DNA of 31,650 nt, from the NCBI RefSeq assembly GCF_900753045.1, contig NZ_CAADXO010000047.1, forward strand, positions 1-31,650. Reading direction: 5' to 3'. The notes under the pieces were generated by a model that did not search any database, was not told where the DNA came from, and saw nothing but the letters and a program-made list of their open reading frames with translations. Positions within the stretch are counted from its first letter, which is position 1. Each line of letters begins with the position of its first letter. Below, piece after piece: positions 8,379-15,273 of the stretch. The position numbers and the translations under genes are program-made. The stretch is from an uncultured Phascolarctobacterium sp. GTDB lineage: Bacteria; Bacillota; Negativicutes; Acidaminococcales; Acidaminococcaceae.

Positions 8379-9251
8379 ATGGCTGCAAAGAAAAGAACTA
8401 AAAGACGCACCATGTTCCAGGAAACCTGGCATCGTCTGCTGAAAAATAAGGGCGCTGTAATCGGCATGGCCTTTCTGGCACTGCTGTGCGTCATCGCTCT
8501 GGTAAGTCCCTTTGTTTTCAACTATGAAACCGACGTTATCGGTCAGAACCTGGCTATTAAACTGCAGCCTCCCGGCGGGGAGCACTGGTTCGGTACCGAT
8601 GAATACGGCCGTGACCTGTTTGCCCGTGTTATGTACGGCGCACGCTATTCCATGGCTATTGGTATCGGTTCCGTTGGCTTCGGCCTGATTGTTGGTACCA
8701 TTTTAGGCTCTATTGCCGGCTTCTACGGCGGTAAGGCTGATGATATCATCATGCGCGGTATCGATATTTTCTACTCCATTCCTAACATTCTGAAGGCAGT
8801 AGTAATCGTATCTTTGCTGGGCACCAGCACTATCAACCTGATTATTGCTCTGGCAATTTCCTGCGCAACCAACTATGCACGTATCGTGCGTGCTTCCGTT
8901 ATGACGGTGCGCGATTTGGAATATGTTGAATCCTCCTATGCGATGGGCCTGCCTACATGGAAGATTATTCTCAGACATATCCTGCCGAACTGCCTGTCTC
9001 CGATTATCGTACAGACTACTCTGCTGATCGGTACTACCATTATTTCCGCTTCCTCCCTGAGCTTTTTGGGTATCGGCGTACCGGCACCTGCTCCCGAATG
9101 GGGCGCGCTGCTTTCCGGCGGCAGAGGTCATATTCGTGATGCCAGCTACATTTGTGTTATTCCCGGTTTAGCTATTATGTTTACCGTATTAGCCTTGAAC
9201 CTGTTGGGCGATGGCCTGCGCGATGCGCTGGATCCTAAGCTGAAGAAATAA
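8379..9251 (+). CDS. dppC: Dipeptide ABC transporter permease, DppC family
   Basis: A 290-aa second permease with a basic N-terminus (MAAKKRTKRRTMFQ), an N-terminal membrane helix, the conserved GGEHWFGTDEYGRDLFARVMYGAR segment split over residues around 65-85, and the EAA loop with YVESSYAMGLPTWKIILRHI. ATG 8379 is preferred because GGGGTGAGG lies a suitable distance upstream; a GTG at 8370 overlaps the dppB stop codon and is the alternative. Confidence 0.9.
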   Translation: MAAKKRTKRRTMFQETWHRLLKNKGAVIGMAFLALLCVIALVSPFVFNYETDVIGQNLAIKLQPPGGEHWFGTDEYGRDLFARVMYGARYSMAIGIGSVGFGLIVGTILGSIAGFYGGKADDIIMRGIDIFYSIPNILKAVVIVSLLGTSTINLIIALAISCATNYARIVRASVMTVRDLEYVESSYAMGLPTWKIILRHILPNCLSPIIVQTTLLIGTTIISASSLSFLGIGVPAPAPEWGALLSGGRGHIRDASYICVIPGLAIMFTVLALNLLGDGLRDALDPKLKK

Positions 9252-9263
9252 GGGGGCTGCATT

Positions 9264-10262
9264 ATGGAGTTAGTATTAGATATTAAGGACCTTGTGGTCC
9301 ATTACGAAACAGAAGACAGCGATGTACATGCTGTCAATGGCATTGATATCGCCATCGGCAAAAAACGTACTCTGGGCCTGGTAGGCGAAACCGGTGCGGG
9401 CAAAACTACTACCGCACTGTCTATCATGAACCTTGTTCCGGATCCTCCGGGAGTTATCAAAAGCGGTACGATTAAGCTCGAAGGCAAAAACGTACTCGAG
9501 ATGAGCGACCTTGAGCTGGAGGAAATGCGCGGCAACGATGTGGCAATGATTTTCCAGGACCCGATGACCGCTCTGAACCCTGTTATGACCGTAGGCGAGC
9601 AAATTGCTGAAAGCCTGGAGCTGCACCAGAACCTTACTCCGGAGCAATCTCTGGAAAAGGCTAAGGATATGCTGAAGCTCGTTGGTATTGCCGAAGCAAG
9701 AGCCAACGACTATCCGCACCAGTTCTCCGGCGGTATGAAGCAGCGTGTAGTTATCGCTATCGCGCTGGCCTGCAGCCCGAAGCTGCTGATTGCCGACGAA
9801 CCGACCACCGCACTGGACGTAACCATTCAGGCGCAGGTGCTGGAGCTGATGAAGGACCTCATCAACAATCGCGATATGTCCATGCTGATGATTACCCACA
9901 GCCTGGGTATCGTTGCCGAGGTCTGCGACGATATGGCAGTTATGTATGCCGGCCGTATTGTGGAGAAGGGCACTGTTGACGATGTATTCAACAACATGCG
10001 CCATCCCTATACCGAGGGCCTGTTCAACAGCCTGCCTAACCTGAAGGAGCAGGGCGAAATGCTGGAGCCTATCAAAGGCTTGATGCCCGACCCGGCGGAT
10101 TTGCCGCCCGGATGCACCTTCGCTCCGCGTTGTCCCTATGCTACCGAAGCATGCTCTGCCTCCGTGCCTGAGCTGCATTCCGTAGATGGCAGCAAAACTC
10201 ATTTTGTAGCCTGCCACGCTTATTCCAAACCCGGATTTGCTTTAAGGAGGAACCAAAAATGA
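9264..10262 (+). CDS. dppD: Dipeptide ABC transporter ATPase, DppD family
   Basis: A 332-aa ATPase with Walker A GETGAGKTT, Q-loop IFQDPMTALNPVMTVGEQI, signature FSGGMKQRV, Walker B LLIADEPTTALD and switch His in MITHSLGIV. The C-terminal oligopeptide-transporter domain carries PPGCTFAPRCPYATEAC and a later conserved Cys (VACHAY). Such cysteines bind an iron-sulphur cluster in some DppD proteins (known for the family; not testable here). It overlaps the next gene by 4 bp (ATGA). Confidence 0.92.
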   Translation: MELVLDIKDLVVHYETEDSDVHAVNGIDIAIGKKRTLGLVGETGAGKTTTALSIMNLVPDPPGVIKSGTIKLEGKNVLEMSDLELEEMRGNDVAMIFQDPMTALNPVMTVGEQIAESLELHQNLTPEQSLEKAKDMLKLVGIAEARANDYPHQFSGGMKQRVVIAIALACSPKLLIADEPTTALDVTIQAQVLELMKDLINNRDMSMLMITHSLGIVAEVCDDMAVMYAGRIVEKGTVDDVFNNMRHPYTEGLFNSLPNLKEQGEMLEPIKGLMPDPADLPPGCTFAPRCPYATEACSASVPELHSVDGSKTHFVACHAYSKPGFALRRNQK

Positions 10263-11218
10263 GTAATGCTCCGCTGTTAGTTATTGACAATCTGTCCAAA
10301 TATTTTAATACCGCTGCAGGTCAGCTGCATGCTGTCGACGGTGTAAGCTTTACTCTGGAGGAAGGCAAAACTCTGGGTATCGTAGGCGAATCCGGCTGCG
10401 GTAAATCCACCACCGGACGCTGCATTCTGAAGCTGATTGAGCCCACCAGCGGCAAAATTATCTTCCAAGGTAACGATATCACCAAGCTGAGCCGTAAGGA
10501 AATGCGCCCGCTGCGCCAAAAGATGCAGATGGTGTTCCAGGATCCTTTTTCCTCTCTGGACCCGCGTGAAACCGTTATGCAGCTTATCAGTGAGCCTATT
10601 ATCGAGCATAAGCTGATTAAAGGCAGGGAAGCGATTGAAGAACGCACTCTGGAGCTGATGCGTACCGTTGGTCTGGCTGAGCGCTATGCCAATGTATATC
10701 CGCATGAGCTGGATGGTGGCCGTCGTCAGCGTATCGGCATTGCCCGCGCTTTAGCCATGAACCCCAAAATCATTGTTTGCGACGAGCCTGTTTCCGCGCT
10801 GGACGTTTCCATTCAGGCGCAGATTCTGAACCTGCTCAAACAGCTGCAAAAGGATTTGGGCCTGACCTATATCTTCATCACCCATGACTTGTCCGTAGTA
10901 AAATATTTCTCGGATGATATTGCGGTTATGTATATGGGCACCATGGTAGAAAAAGCACCTGCTAATCTGCTGTTCAAAAATCCGCTGCATCCTTATACCA
11001 AGGCACTGCTTTCGGCAATTCCTCTGCCTATCGTGGGTAAGGATAAGCCCAAGCGTCAGGTTATCAAGGGCGAAATTACCGCTCCTATCAACCTGCCGGA
11101 TGCCTGCCGTTTCATGAAGCGCTGCGACTGCCCGGTTGCCGGCGTTTGCGATAATGGCAATCCTGTACTGCGCGAGGTTGAGCCGCAGCATTTTGTGGCC
11201 TGCTCCTGCGTAAAATAA
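10259..11218 (+). CDS. dppF: Dipeptide ABC transporter ATPase, DppF family
   Basis: A 319-aa partner ATPase with Walker A GESGCGKSTT, Walker B IIVCDEPVSALD and switch His in FITHDLSVV. The signature reads HELDGGRRQRIGIARAL instead of the usual LSGGQ. This LDGGR form is, from memory, common in Clostridia-type DppF/OppF, so it is a lineage trait and not damage. The ribosome site AAGGAGG lies within the end of dppD. The last 25 bp, including the stop codon, are repeated exactly at 12432-12456. Confidence 0.92.
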   Translation: MSNAPLLVIDNLSKYFNTAAGQLHAVDGVSFTLEEGKTLGIVGESGCGKSTTGRCILKLIEPTSGKIIFQGNDITKLSRKEMRPLRQKMQMVFQDPFSSLDPRETVMQLISEPIIEHKLIKGREAIEERTLELMRTVGLAERYANVYPHELDGGRRQRIGIARALAMNPKIIVCDEPVSALDVSIQAQILNLLKQLQKDLGLTYIFITHDLSVVKYFSDDIAVMYMGTMVEKAPANLLFKNPLHPYTKALLSAIPLPIVGKDKPKRQVIKGEITAPINLPDACRFMKRCDCPVAGVCDNGNPVLREVEPQHFVACSCVK

Positions 11219-11219
11219 T
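11195..11219 (+). repeat. 25-bp direct repeat, copy 1 (dppF 3' end)
   Basis: This stretch, beginning GTGGCCTGCTCC and ending GTAAAATAAT, covers the last codons and stop of dppF. It recurs without mismatch at 12432-12456, on the other side of the yhcG-like gene. The flanking bases differ, so the repeat is exactly 25 bp. Confidence 0.95.
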
Positions 11220-11233
11220 GTAACAAAACACTA

Positions 11234-11284
11234 AATCGACCTCCTAAAGCTTAAAAGTTGGTTTTGGGAGGTCGGTTTTTGTTT
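11234..11284 (+). terminator. Terminator after dppF
   Basis: The arms ATCGACCTCC (about 11235-11244) and GGAGGTCGGT (about 11267-11276) form a stem with one G-U pair and a longer loop, followed by TTTTTGTTTT. Confidence 0.8.
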
Positions 11285-11366
11285 TATTTAAATGTTGAGA
11301 GTTTGTTGTTAAGCAGTTTCTTTTTGCTTGTGCTTACACTTAAAATTTAAATTTAATAGTGCTTTG

Positions 11367-11375
11367 TGTTATAAT
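11367..11375 (+). promoter_or_regulatory. Extended -10 promoter of the yhcG-like gene
   Basis: TGTTATAAT (TG at 11367-11368, TATAAT at 11370-11375) is a perfect extended -10. No good -35 box is present. The surrounding 90 bp are strongly AT-rich, unlike the dpp genes. Confidence 0.55.
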
Positions 11376-11431
11376 ATTATTATATGAAACAAAGATGATG
11401 GTTAAATGAAAGTGAGGCGAGAGGTGTGCTA

Positions 11432-12430
11432 ATGAATACAACGGAGTATCTTTCCATTATTGAAAATATCAAGCATGAAATAAATGCTGCACAATATCGT
11501 GCTGCGGTTCATGTGAATGCAGATATGTTGCTGCTATATTATGATATTGGTTGTGTTATTAATGAGCATAAAATCTGGGGCAGCAAGTTTATTGATAATC
11601 TTGCTGCTGATATTCGGCTGGCATTTCCGAAAAGCAAAGGTTACTCCGTCCGTAATCTTAAGTATATGGCAAAATTTGCCGAAACTTATGCGGAAAGGGA
11701 ATTTGTGCAACAGGTTGTTGCACAAATTCCTTGGGGGCATAATATAGTTATTCTTGATAAAGTAAATAATTTGGAAGAACGAAAATGGTACATCAAAAAA
11801 TCAGCACAAAATGGATGGTCACGTAATGTGCTAGTCCATCAGATTGAAAGCAATTTGTATCAGCGACAGGTTTTAGCAGAGAAAGTCTCTAATTTTGAAA
11901 ATCGTTTACCATCTCCTCAAAGTGAATTAGCCGTACAGACCATGAAGGATCCATATGTATTTGATTTTATTGCCTTCAATGAGGATATGTTAGAACGAGA
12001 TATTGAACAAGCTTTGGTTCGAGATGTTACCAGACTGCTGTTGGAGCTTGGAACAGGATTTGCGTTTTTGGGAAATCAATACCATCTGAATGTAGGCGGG
12101 GACGATTTTTATATTGATTTATTATTCTACAACATAAACTTACGCTGTTATGTAGTTATAGAGCTGAAAACTGGTGATTTTAAGCCTGAATATGCTGGAA
12201 AGCTGAATTTCTATCTATCCGCAGTAGATGGCATTTTGAAAAAGGAGCAGGATAATCCGTCTATAGGCCTGCTTCTGTGTAAGAGCAAGAACAACGTTGT
12301 TGCAGAATATTCCCTAAAGGATATGTCAAAACCTATTGGTGTAAGCGAGTACAAAATAACCAGCAGTTTGCCGGATAATTTGGAAAAGCAGTTGCCTTCT
12401 ATCGAGGATATTCAGAAGCGAATCCAATAA
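11432..12430 (+). CDS. YhcG-family PDDEXK nuclease-domain protein (DUF1016)
   Basis: A 332-aa protein with the two-part YhcG architecture. The N-terminal DUF1016-type helical domain includes YYDIGCVINEH, KGYSVRNLKYMAKFAETY and IPWGHNIVILDK. The C-terminal PDDEXK nuclease domain has FAFLGNQYHLNVGGDDFYID near residue 210, followed by LLFYNINLRCYVVIELKTG with the catalytic D and ExK pattern. Family members are accessory nucleases linked to mobile elements and defence; the biochemical role is poorly known. ATG 11432 follows GAGAGG at a 7-nt spacing. The gene is AT-richer than its neighbours, has its own promoter and is bounded by an exact 25-bp repeat of the dppF end, all signs of insertion. Confidence 0.88.
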   Translation: MNTTEYLSIIENIKHEINAAQYRAAVHVNADMLLLYYDIGCVINEHKIWGSKFIDNLAADIRLAFPKSKGYSVRNLKYMAKFAETYAEREFVQQVVAQIPWGHNIVILDKVNNLEERKWYIKKSAQNGWSRNVLVHQIESNLYQRQVLAEKVSNFENRLPSPQSELAVQTMKDPYVFDFIAFNEDMLERDIEQALVRDVTRLLLELGTGFAFLGNQYHLNVGGDDFYIDLLFYNINLRCYVVIELKTGDFKPEYAGKLNFYLSAVDGILKKEQDNPSIGLLLCKSKNNVVAEYSLKDMSKPIGVSEYKITSSLPDNLEKQLPSIEDIQKRIQ

Positions 12431-12431
12431 A

Positions 12432-12456
12432 GTGGCCTGCTCCTGCGTAAAATAAT
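12432..12456 (+). repeat. 25-bp direct repeat, copy 2 (right boundary of the yhcG insert)
   Basis: A perfect copy of 11195-11219 begins 2 bp after the yhcG-like stop codon. With copy 1 it brackets about 1.2 kb. Recombination between the copies would restore an intact dppF end followed by the terminator at 12472. Confidence 0.95.
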
Positions 12457-12471
12457 TTATATTGAAAAAAT

Positions 12472-12512
12472 TAACCGCCCTCTGAAAAGCTGATTTCAGG
12501 GGGCGGTTTTAT
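12472..12512. terminator. Bidirectional terminator between the yhcG-like and fic genes
   Basis: A 15-bp stem AACCGCCCTCTGAAA / TTTCAGGGGGCGGTT (one G-U pair, 6-nt loop) has a T run on the plus side and a T-rich run on the minus side, so it can serve both converging genes. It may have been the original dppF terminator before the insertion. Confidence 0.85.
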
Positions 12513-12514
12513 CT

Positions 12515-12582
12515 AATATTTGTTGTTTTCGTCCAATTATATACCAATTTTGGACGAAAAGCAAACAGGTTGGATGAAAGAA
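12515..12582. repeat. 68-bp direct repeat, copy 1 (downstream of fic)
   Basis: It matches 13708-13775 at 63 of 68 positions. It contains the inverted repeat TTTTCGTCCAA / TTGGACGAAAA and, on the minus strand, a -35 TTGCTT and a -10 TATAAT 17 bp apart, i.e. a full promoter-operator with no gene in front of it other than the terminator at 12472. Confidence 0.9.
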
Positions 12583-12596
12583 ATAATCTAGCCTGA

Positions 12597-13685
12597 TTAT
12601 CTTAGATGGGTTTGCTGCTCAGTCGAATGTAAGGTATTGCTTGCGTAAAATGTATTTTTACCGGAGCCGTATCTGCTTATTACGCCTTCTTCTGTTAATT
12701 TCTTGAGAGCTGCAGCTGCCGAAGAAGAGCTGATGCTTGGACAAGAATTTAAAACATCATTCTTGGTGAAACGTCCCAGTTTTTGTGTAACGTAGTATCT
12801 GACAATATCATAGGCAGTGCTTTTAGCTCCTGCCTGTTCTGAAATGGTAATACGTTCTTCAAATTCACGATAACATGCTAAAATAATGCCAAGCATGTAT
12901 TTTATGAACGGTCGGGGATTATTTTTTTCTGTGTGCCAATTTTCGTCAGAAGCAGCCAGGCTTTCGTAATATACTTCTTTTGTATCTGCAATAGCTTTTT
13001 CAATACTTATATATTGTCCGACTACATAACCGCTGCGGTATAATAACAGTAAAGTCAATAATCTGCTCATTCGGCCGTTACCGTCATTAAACGGATGAAT
13101 GCAAAGAAAATCCAAAATAAAGCAAGGTATCAGCAGCAGTGGATCAACTAATTCTTTGTTGAGGGTATTTTCGTAGCTCGCACAAATATTTTCTATGGCT
13201 TGCGGTGTTTCATATGGTAAAAGAGGCTTAAAAATTATTTGCATCGTGCCATCAGGCAAACGCATATCTATCTCATTAGCCGTATTTTTAAAAATACCAC
13301 CATAGGAAAGATTAGTGAATTTTAATAACTCTTTATGTAATTGTAAAATATAATTTGGCTTAACAGGAATGTAAGGATAATTTTCGTGTATTAGATTTAA
13401 AGCATTTCTATAACCTAAAATTTCCTTCTCATCACGATTTTTAGGTGTGGTCTTATCTTCACACAACTGTTTTAAACGGCTTTTCGTGGTAATAATACCT
13501 TCAATTCTGTTGGATGCTTCCGTGCTTTGAATTTTGGCTATCTCAACTAACCGTTCTAATTCCATAGGCTTTTGGCGCAGATATAAAGCCTGGCGTCCTT
13601 TATACTCATGAATTTTTGCTATGTATGATAAAATTTCGGTGTCCCAAAGCATTGTTGACAATTTTGCATAGTCAAAATTTCTCAT
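12597..13685 (-). CDS. Fic-family protein AMPylase with C-terminal winged-helix region
   Basis: A 362-aa Fic protein. The active-site motif HPFNDGNGR is at residues 197-205, where His197 would be the catalytic base. The inhibitory helix motif SNRIEG (Ser58, Glu62, Gly63) lies N-terminal to the Fic core, making this a class II (self-inhibited) enzyme. The flap-like GGIFKNTANEI precedes the core. The C-terminal about 70 residues (DIVRYYVTQKLGRFTKNDVLN...LKKLTEEGVISRYGSGKNTFYA) look like a winged helix-turn-helix, suggesting DNA binding and perhaps autoregulation. Known members transfer AMP to a hydroxyl side chain of a target protein; the target here is unknown. The start ATG 13685 follows AAGAAGG on the minus strand. 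The gene is AT-rich and bounded by 68-bp direct repeats. Confidence 0.9.
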   Translation of the reverse strand: MRNFDYAKLSTMLWDTEILSYIAKIHEYKGRQALYLRQKPMELERLVEIAKIQSTEASNRIEGIITTKSRLKQLCEDKTTPKNRDEKEILGYRNALNLIHENYPYIPVKPNYILQLHKELLKFTNLSYGGIFKNTANEIDMRLPDGTMQIIFKPLLPYETPQAIENICASYENTLNKELVDPLLLIPCFILDFLCIHPFNDGNGRMSRLLTLLLLYRSGYVVGQYISIEKAIADTKEVYYESLAASDENWHTEKNNPRPFIKYMLGIILACYREFEERITISEQAGAKSTAYDIVRYYVTQKLGRFTKNDVLNSCPSISSSSAAAALKKLTEEGVISRYGSGKNTFYASNTLHSTEQQTHLR

Positions 13686-13707
13686 TTATCCACACCTTCT
13701 TTCTTCC

Positions 13708-13775
13708 AATATTTGTTACTTTCGTCCAATTATATACCAATGTTGGACGAAAAGCAAATAGGCTGGATGAAAGAA
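13708..13775. repeat. 68-bp direct repeat, copy 2 (fic promoter/operator)
   Basis: This is the second copy of 12515-12582 (5 mismatches). It contains a 12-bp inverted repeat CTTTCGTCCAA.../...TTGGACGAAAG around the -10 box and a third half-site-like TGGATGAAAG. It lies directly upstream of the minus-strand fic start. Confidence 0.9.
13729..13757 (-). promoter_or_regulatory. fic promoter overlapping a palindromic operator
   Basis: On the minus strand TTGCTT (13757-13752) and TATAAT (13734-13729) are 17 bp apart and point to fic with a short leader of roughly 35 nt. The inverted repeat TTTCGTCCAA/TTGGACGAAA spans the spacer and -10, so a bound dimer would block RNA polymerase. The winged-helix end of Fic is a candidate binder (inference). 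Confidence 0.7.
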
Positions 13776-13821
13776 GAAAATAATAAATCATTTTTCCCCT
13801 CTTTATCTTTTGCTCAAAAAG

Positions 13822-13830
13822 TGCTATAAT
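13822..13830 (+). promoter_or_regulatory. Extended -10 promoter of the pheST T-box transcript
   Basis: TGCTATAAT (TATAAT 13825-13830) lies just before the T-box leader. The -35 region (TTTATC, 13802-13807) is weak at a 17-bp distance. Confidence 0.65.
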
Positions 13831-13844
13831 AAACATCAAATTGA

Positions 13845-14104
13845 ATCGACCCCTGGTAACACGATGAACAAGCAAGTAGGCTTAAGGCTGTGTTTAAGAG
13901 AGCGAAGTCGCCGGCTGCAAGCTTCGCACACAAAATTATGCTGAAGTTCCCTTGGGAGTGTCCTGCCTGAAGGCTGCATGGCTGTGTAGGGCGGGCGTAA
14001 GGCTGCGTTAAAGCTTGCAAATGAAGGAACAAATTTGGGTGGTACCGCGAAGCTTTTCGCCCCTGTAAACTTATCAGTTTTGCAGGGGCGTTTTCTTATT
14101 TTTT
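13845..14104 (+). promoter_or_regulatory. T-box leader (tRNA-Phe sensing) of pheST, with terminator
   Basis: The hallmark T-box TGGGTGGTACCGCG is at 14036-14049. Upstream is AGAGAGCG (from about 13898), the conserved stem I 5' motif. A terminator stem CGCCCCTG (14058-14065) with CAGGGGCG (14083-14090) is followed by a T-rich run to about 14104. The genes controlled are pheS and pheT, so the specifier should be a Phe codon; TTC at 13947-13949 is a candidate, tentatively. In the family, uncharged tRNA-Phe pairs with specifier and T-box and favours antitermination. The outer limits are approximate. Confidence 0.9.
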
Positions 14105-14229
14105 GGGGACAGTCTATAAAGCATCATCTACTGCAGAAACAGCTACTCAGCGTATCTCCAGTACGCCTGCGTCGCGTTTCTTTGTATCTGATACTTTCTA
14201 AGCTGTCCAATGAAGAAAGGATGAAATCA

Positions 14230-15261
14230 ATGAAAGAAAAATTAGAAGCATTAAAAGCACAGGCTTTAGAAGAGCTTGCTGCCGTAACTTCTCTTGATGC
14301 GCTCAAGGACCTGCGCGTCAAATATCTGGGCAAAAAAGGCCCGATGACCGAAATCCTGCGCGGCATGGGCAAGCTGCCTGCCGAAGAACGTCCGAAAATT
14401 GGCCAGATTGTTAACGAAATCAAGGCTGAACTGGAAGGCAAAATCAACGAAGCAACCGCAGTGCTGGAGAAAAAGGCATTGGCTGACAAGCTTGCTAATG
14501 AGCAGGTTGATATCACTCTGCCGGGCCGCAAGCCGAAAACCGGTCATCTGCATCCCGTAACCCTGACCATGCGTGAGATTAAGAAAATCTTCATGCGTAT
14601 GGGCTTTGACGTTTGCGATGGTCCGGAAATTGAGGACGTATACCACAACTTCACCGCACTGAACCTGCCGCCTGATCATCCGGCACTGGATATGCAGGAT
14701 TCCTTCTATATCACCGAAAACTATCTGCTGCGCACCCAAACCTCCGGCGTGCAGGCACGTACCCTGGAAAGCAAGGAGCCTAACACTCCGATTCGCATGA
14801 TTTGCCCCGGTACCGTTTACCGCTGCGACTACGACGCAACCCATTCCCCGATGTTCCATCAGGTAGAAGGCCTTGTTGTAGATAAAAACATCAGCCTGGC
14901 AGATTTGAAGGGCACTTTGGAGCTGTTCTGTAAGCAAATGTTTGGCGAGGATGTTAAGGTTCGCCTGCGTCCTTCCTACTTCCCGTTCACCGAGCCTTCT
15001 GTAGAAGTGGACGTATCCTGCCCGATTTGCCATGCTAAGGGCGGCGGCTGCCATGTCTGCAAGGACAGCGGCTGGCTGGAAATTCTTGGCGCCGGTGTTG
15101 TACATCCCAACGTACTGCGCATGAGCGGTTATGATCCCGAGAAAATGACCGGTTTTGCCTTTGGTCTGGGCGTTGAACGTATCGCTATGCTGAAATACGG
15201 CATTGACGATTTGCGCCTGTTCTTCGAAAACGACCAACGCTTCATCAGTCAATTCAAATAA
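14230..15261 (+). CDS. pheS: Phenylalanine--tRNA ligase alpha subunit
   Basis: A 343-aa catalytic subunit of the (alpha-beta)2 synthetase. An N-terminal coiled-coil arm is followed by the class II core: LHPVTLTMREIKKIF, GPEIEDVYHNFTALNLP, the motif 2 region MICPGTVYRCDYDATHSPMF, RPSYFPFTEPSVEVDV and motif 3 FGLGVERIAML. A cysteine cluster (SCPICHAKGGGCHVCKDSG, near residues 262-280) replaces the short loop of the E. coli enzyme and looks zinc-binding; similar inserts occur in Clostridia. ATG 14230 is chosen because GAAAGG (14215-14220) is 9 nt away; ATG 14221 abuts the ribosome site. About 125 bp between the T-box terminator and the start hold no other gene. Confidence 0.95.
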   Translation: MKEKLEALKAQALEELAAVTSLDALKDLRVKYLGKKGPMTEILRGMGKLPAEERPKIGQIVNEIKAELEGKINEATAVLEKKALADKLANEQVDITLPGRKPKTGHLHPVTLTMREIKKIFMRMGFDVCDGPEIEDVYHNFTALNLPPDHPALDMQDSFYITENYLLRTQTSGVQARTLESKEPNTPIRMICPGTVYRCDYDATHSPMFHQVEGLVVDKNISLADLKGTLELFCKQMFGEDVKVRLRPSYFPFTEPSVEVDVSCPICHAKGGGCHVCKDSGWLEILGAGVVHPNVLRMSGYDPEKMTGFAFGLGVERIAMLKYGIDDLRLFFENDQRFISQFK

Positions 15262-15273
15262 GGAGGATCAATC

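Noticed and set aside
10688..10760. Non-canonical LDGGR signature in DppF as a sign of inactivation
   Set aside because: This form is, as far as I recall, usual in Clostridia-type DppF/OppF proteins, and all other ATPase motifs are intact.
14035..14220. Upstream extension of pheS into the T-box leader
   Set aside because: The extra 65 residues would be encoded by the T-box and terminator; the ribosome site and family alignment support ATG 14230.
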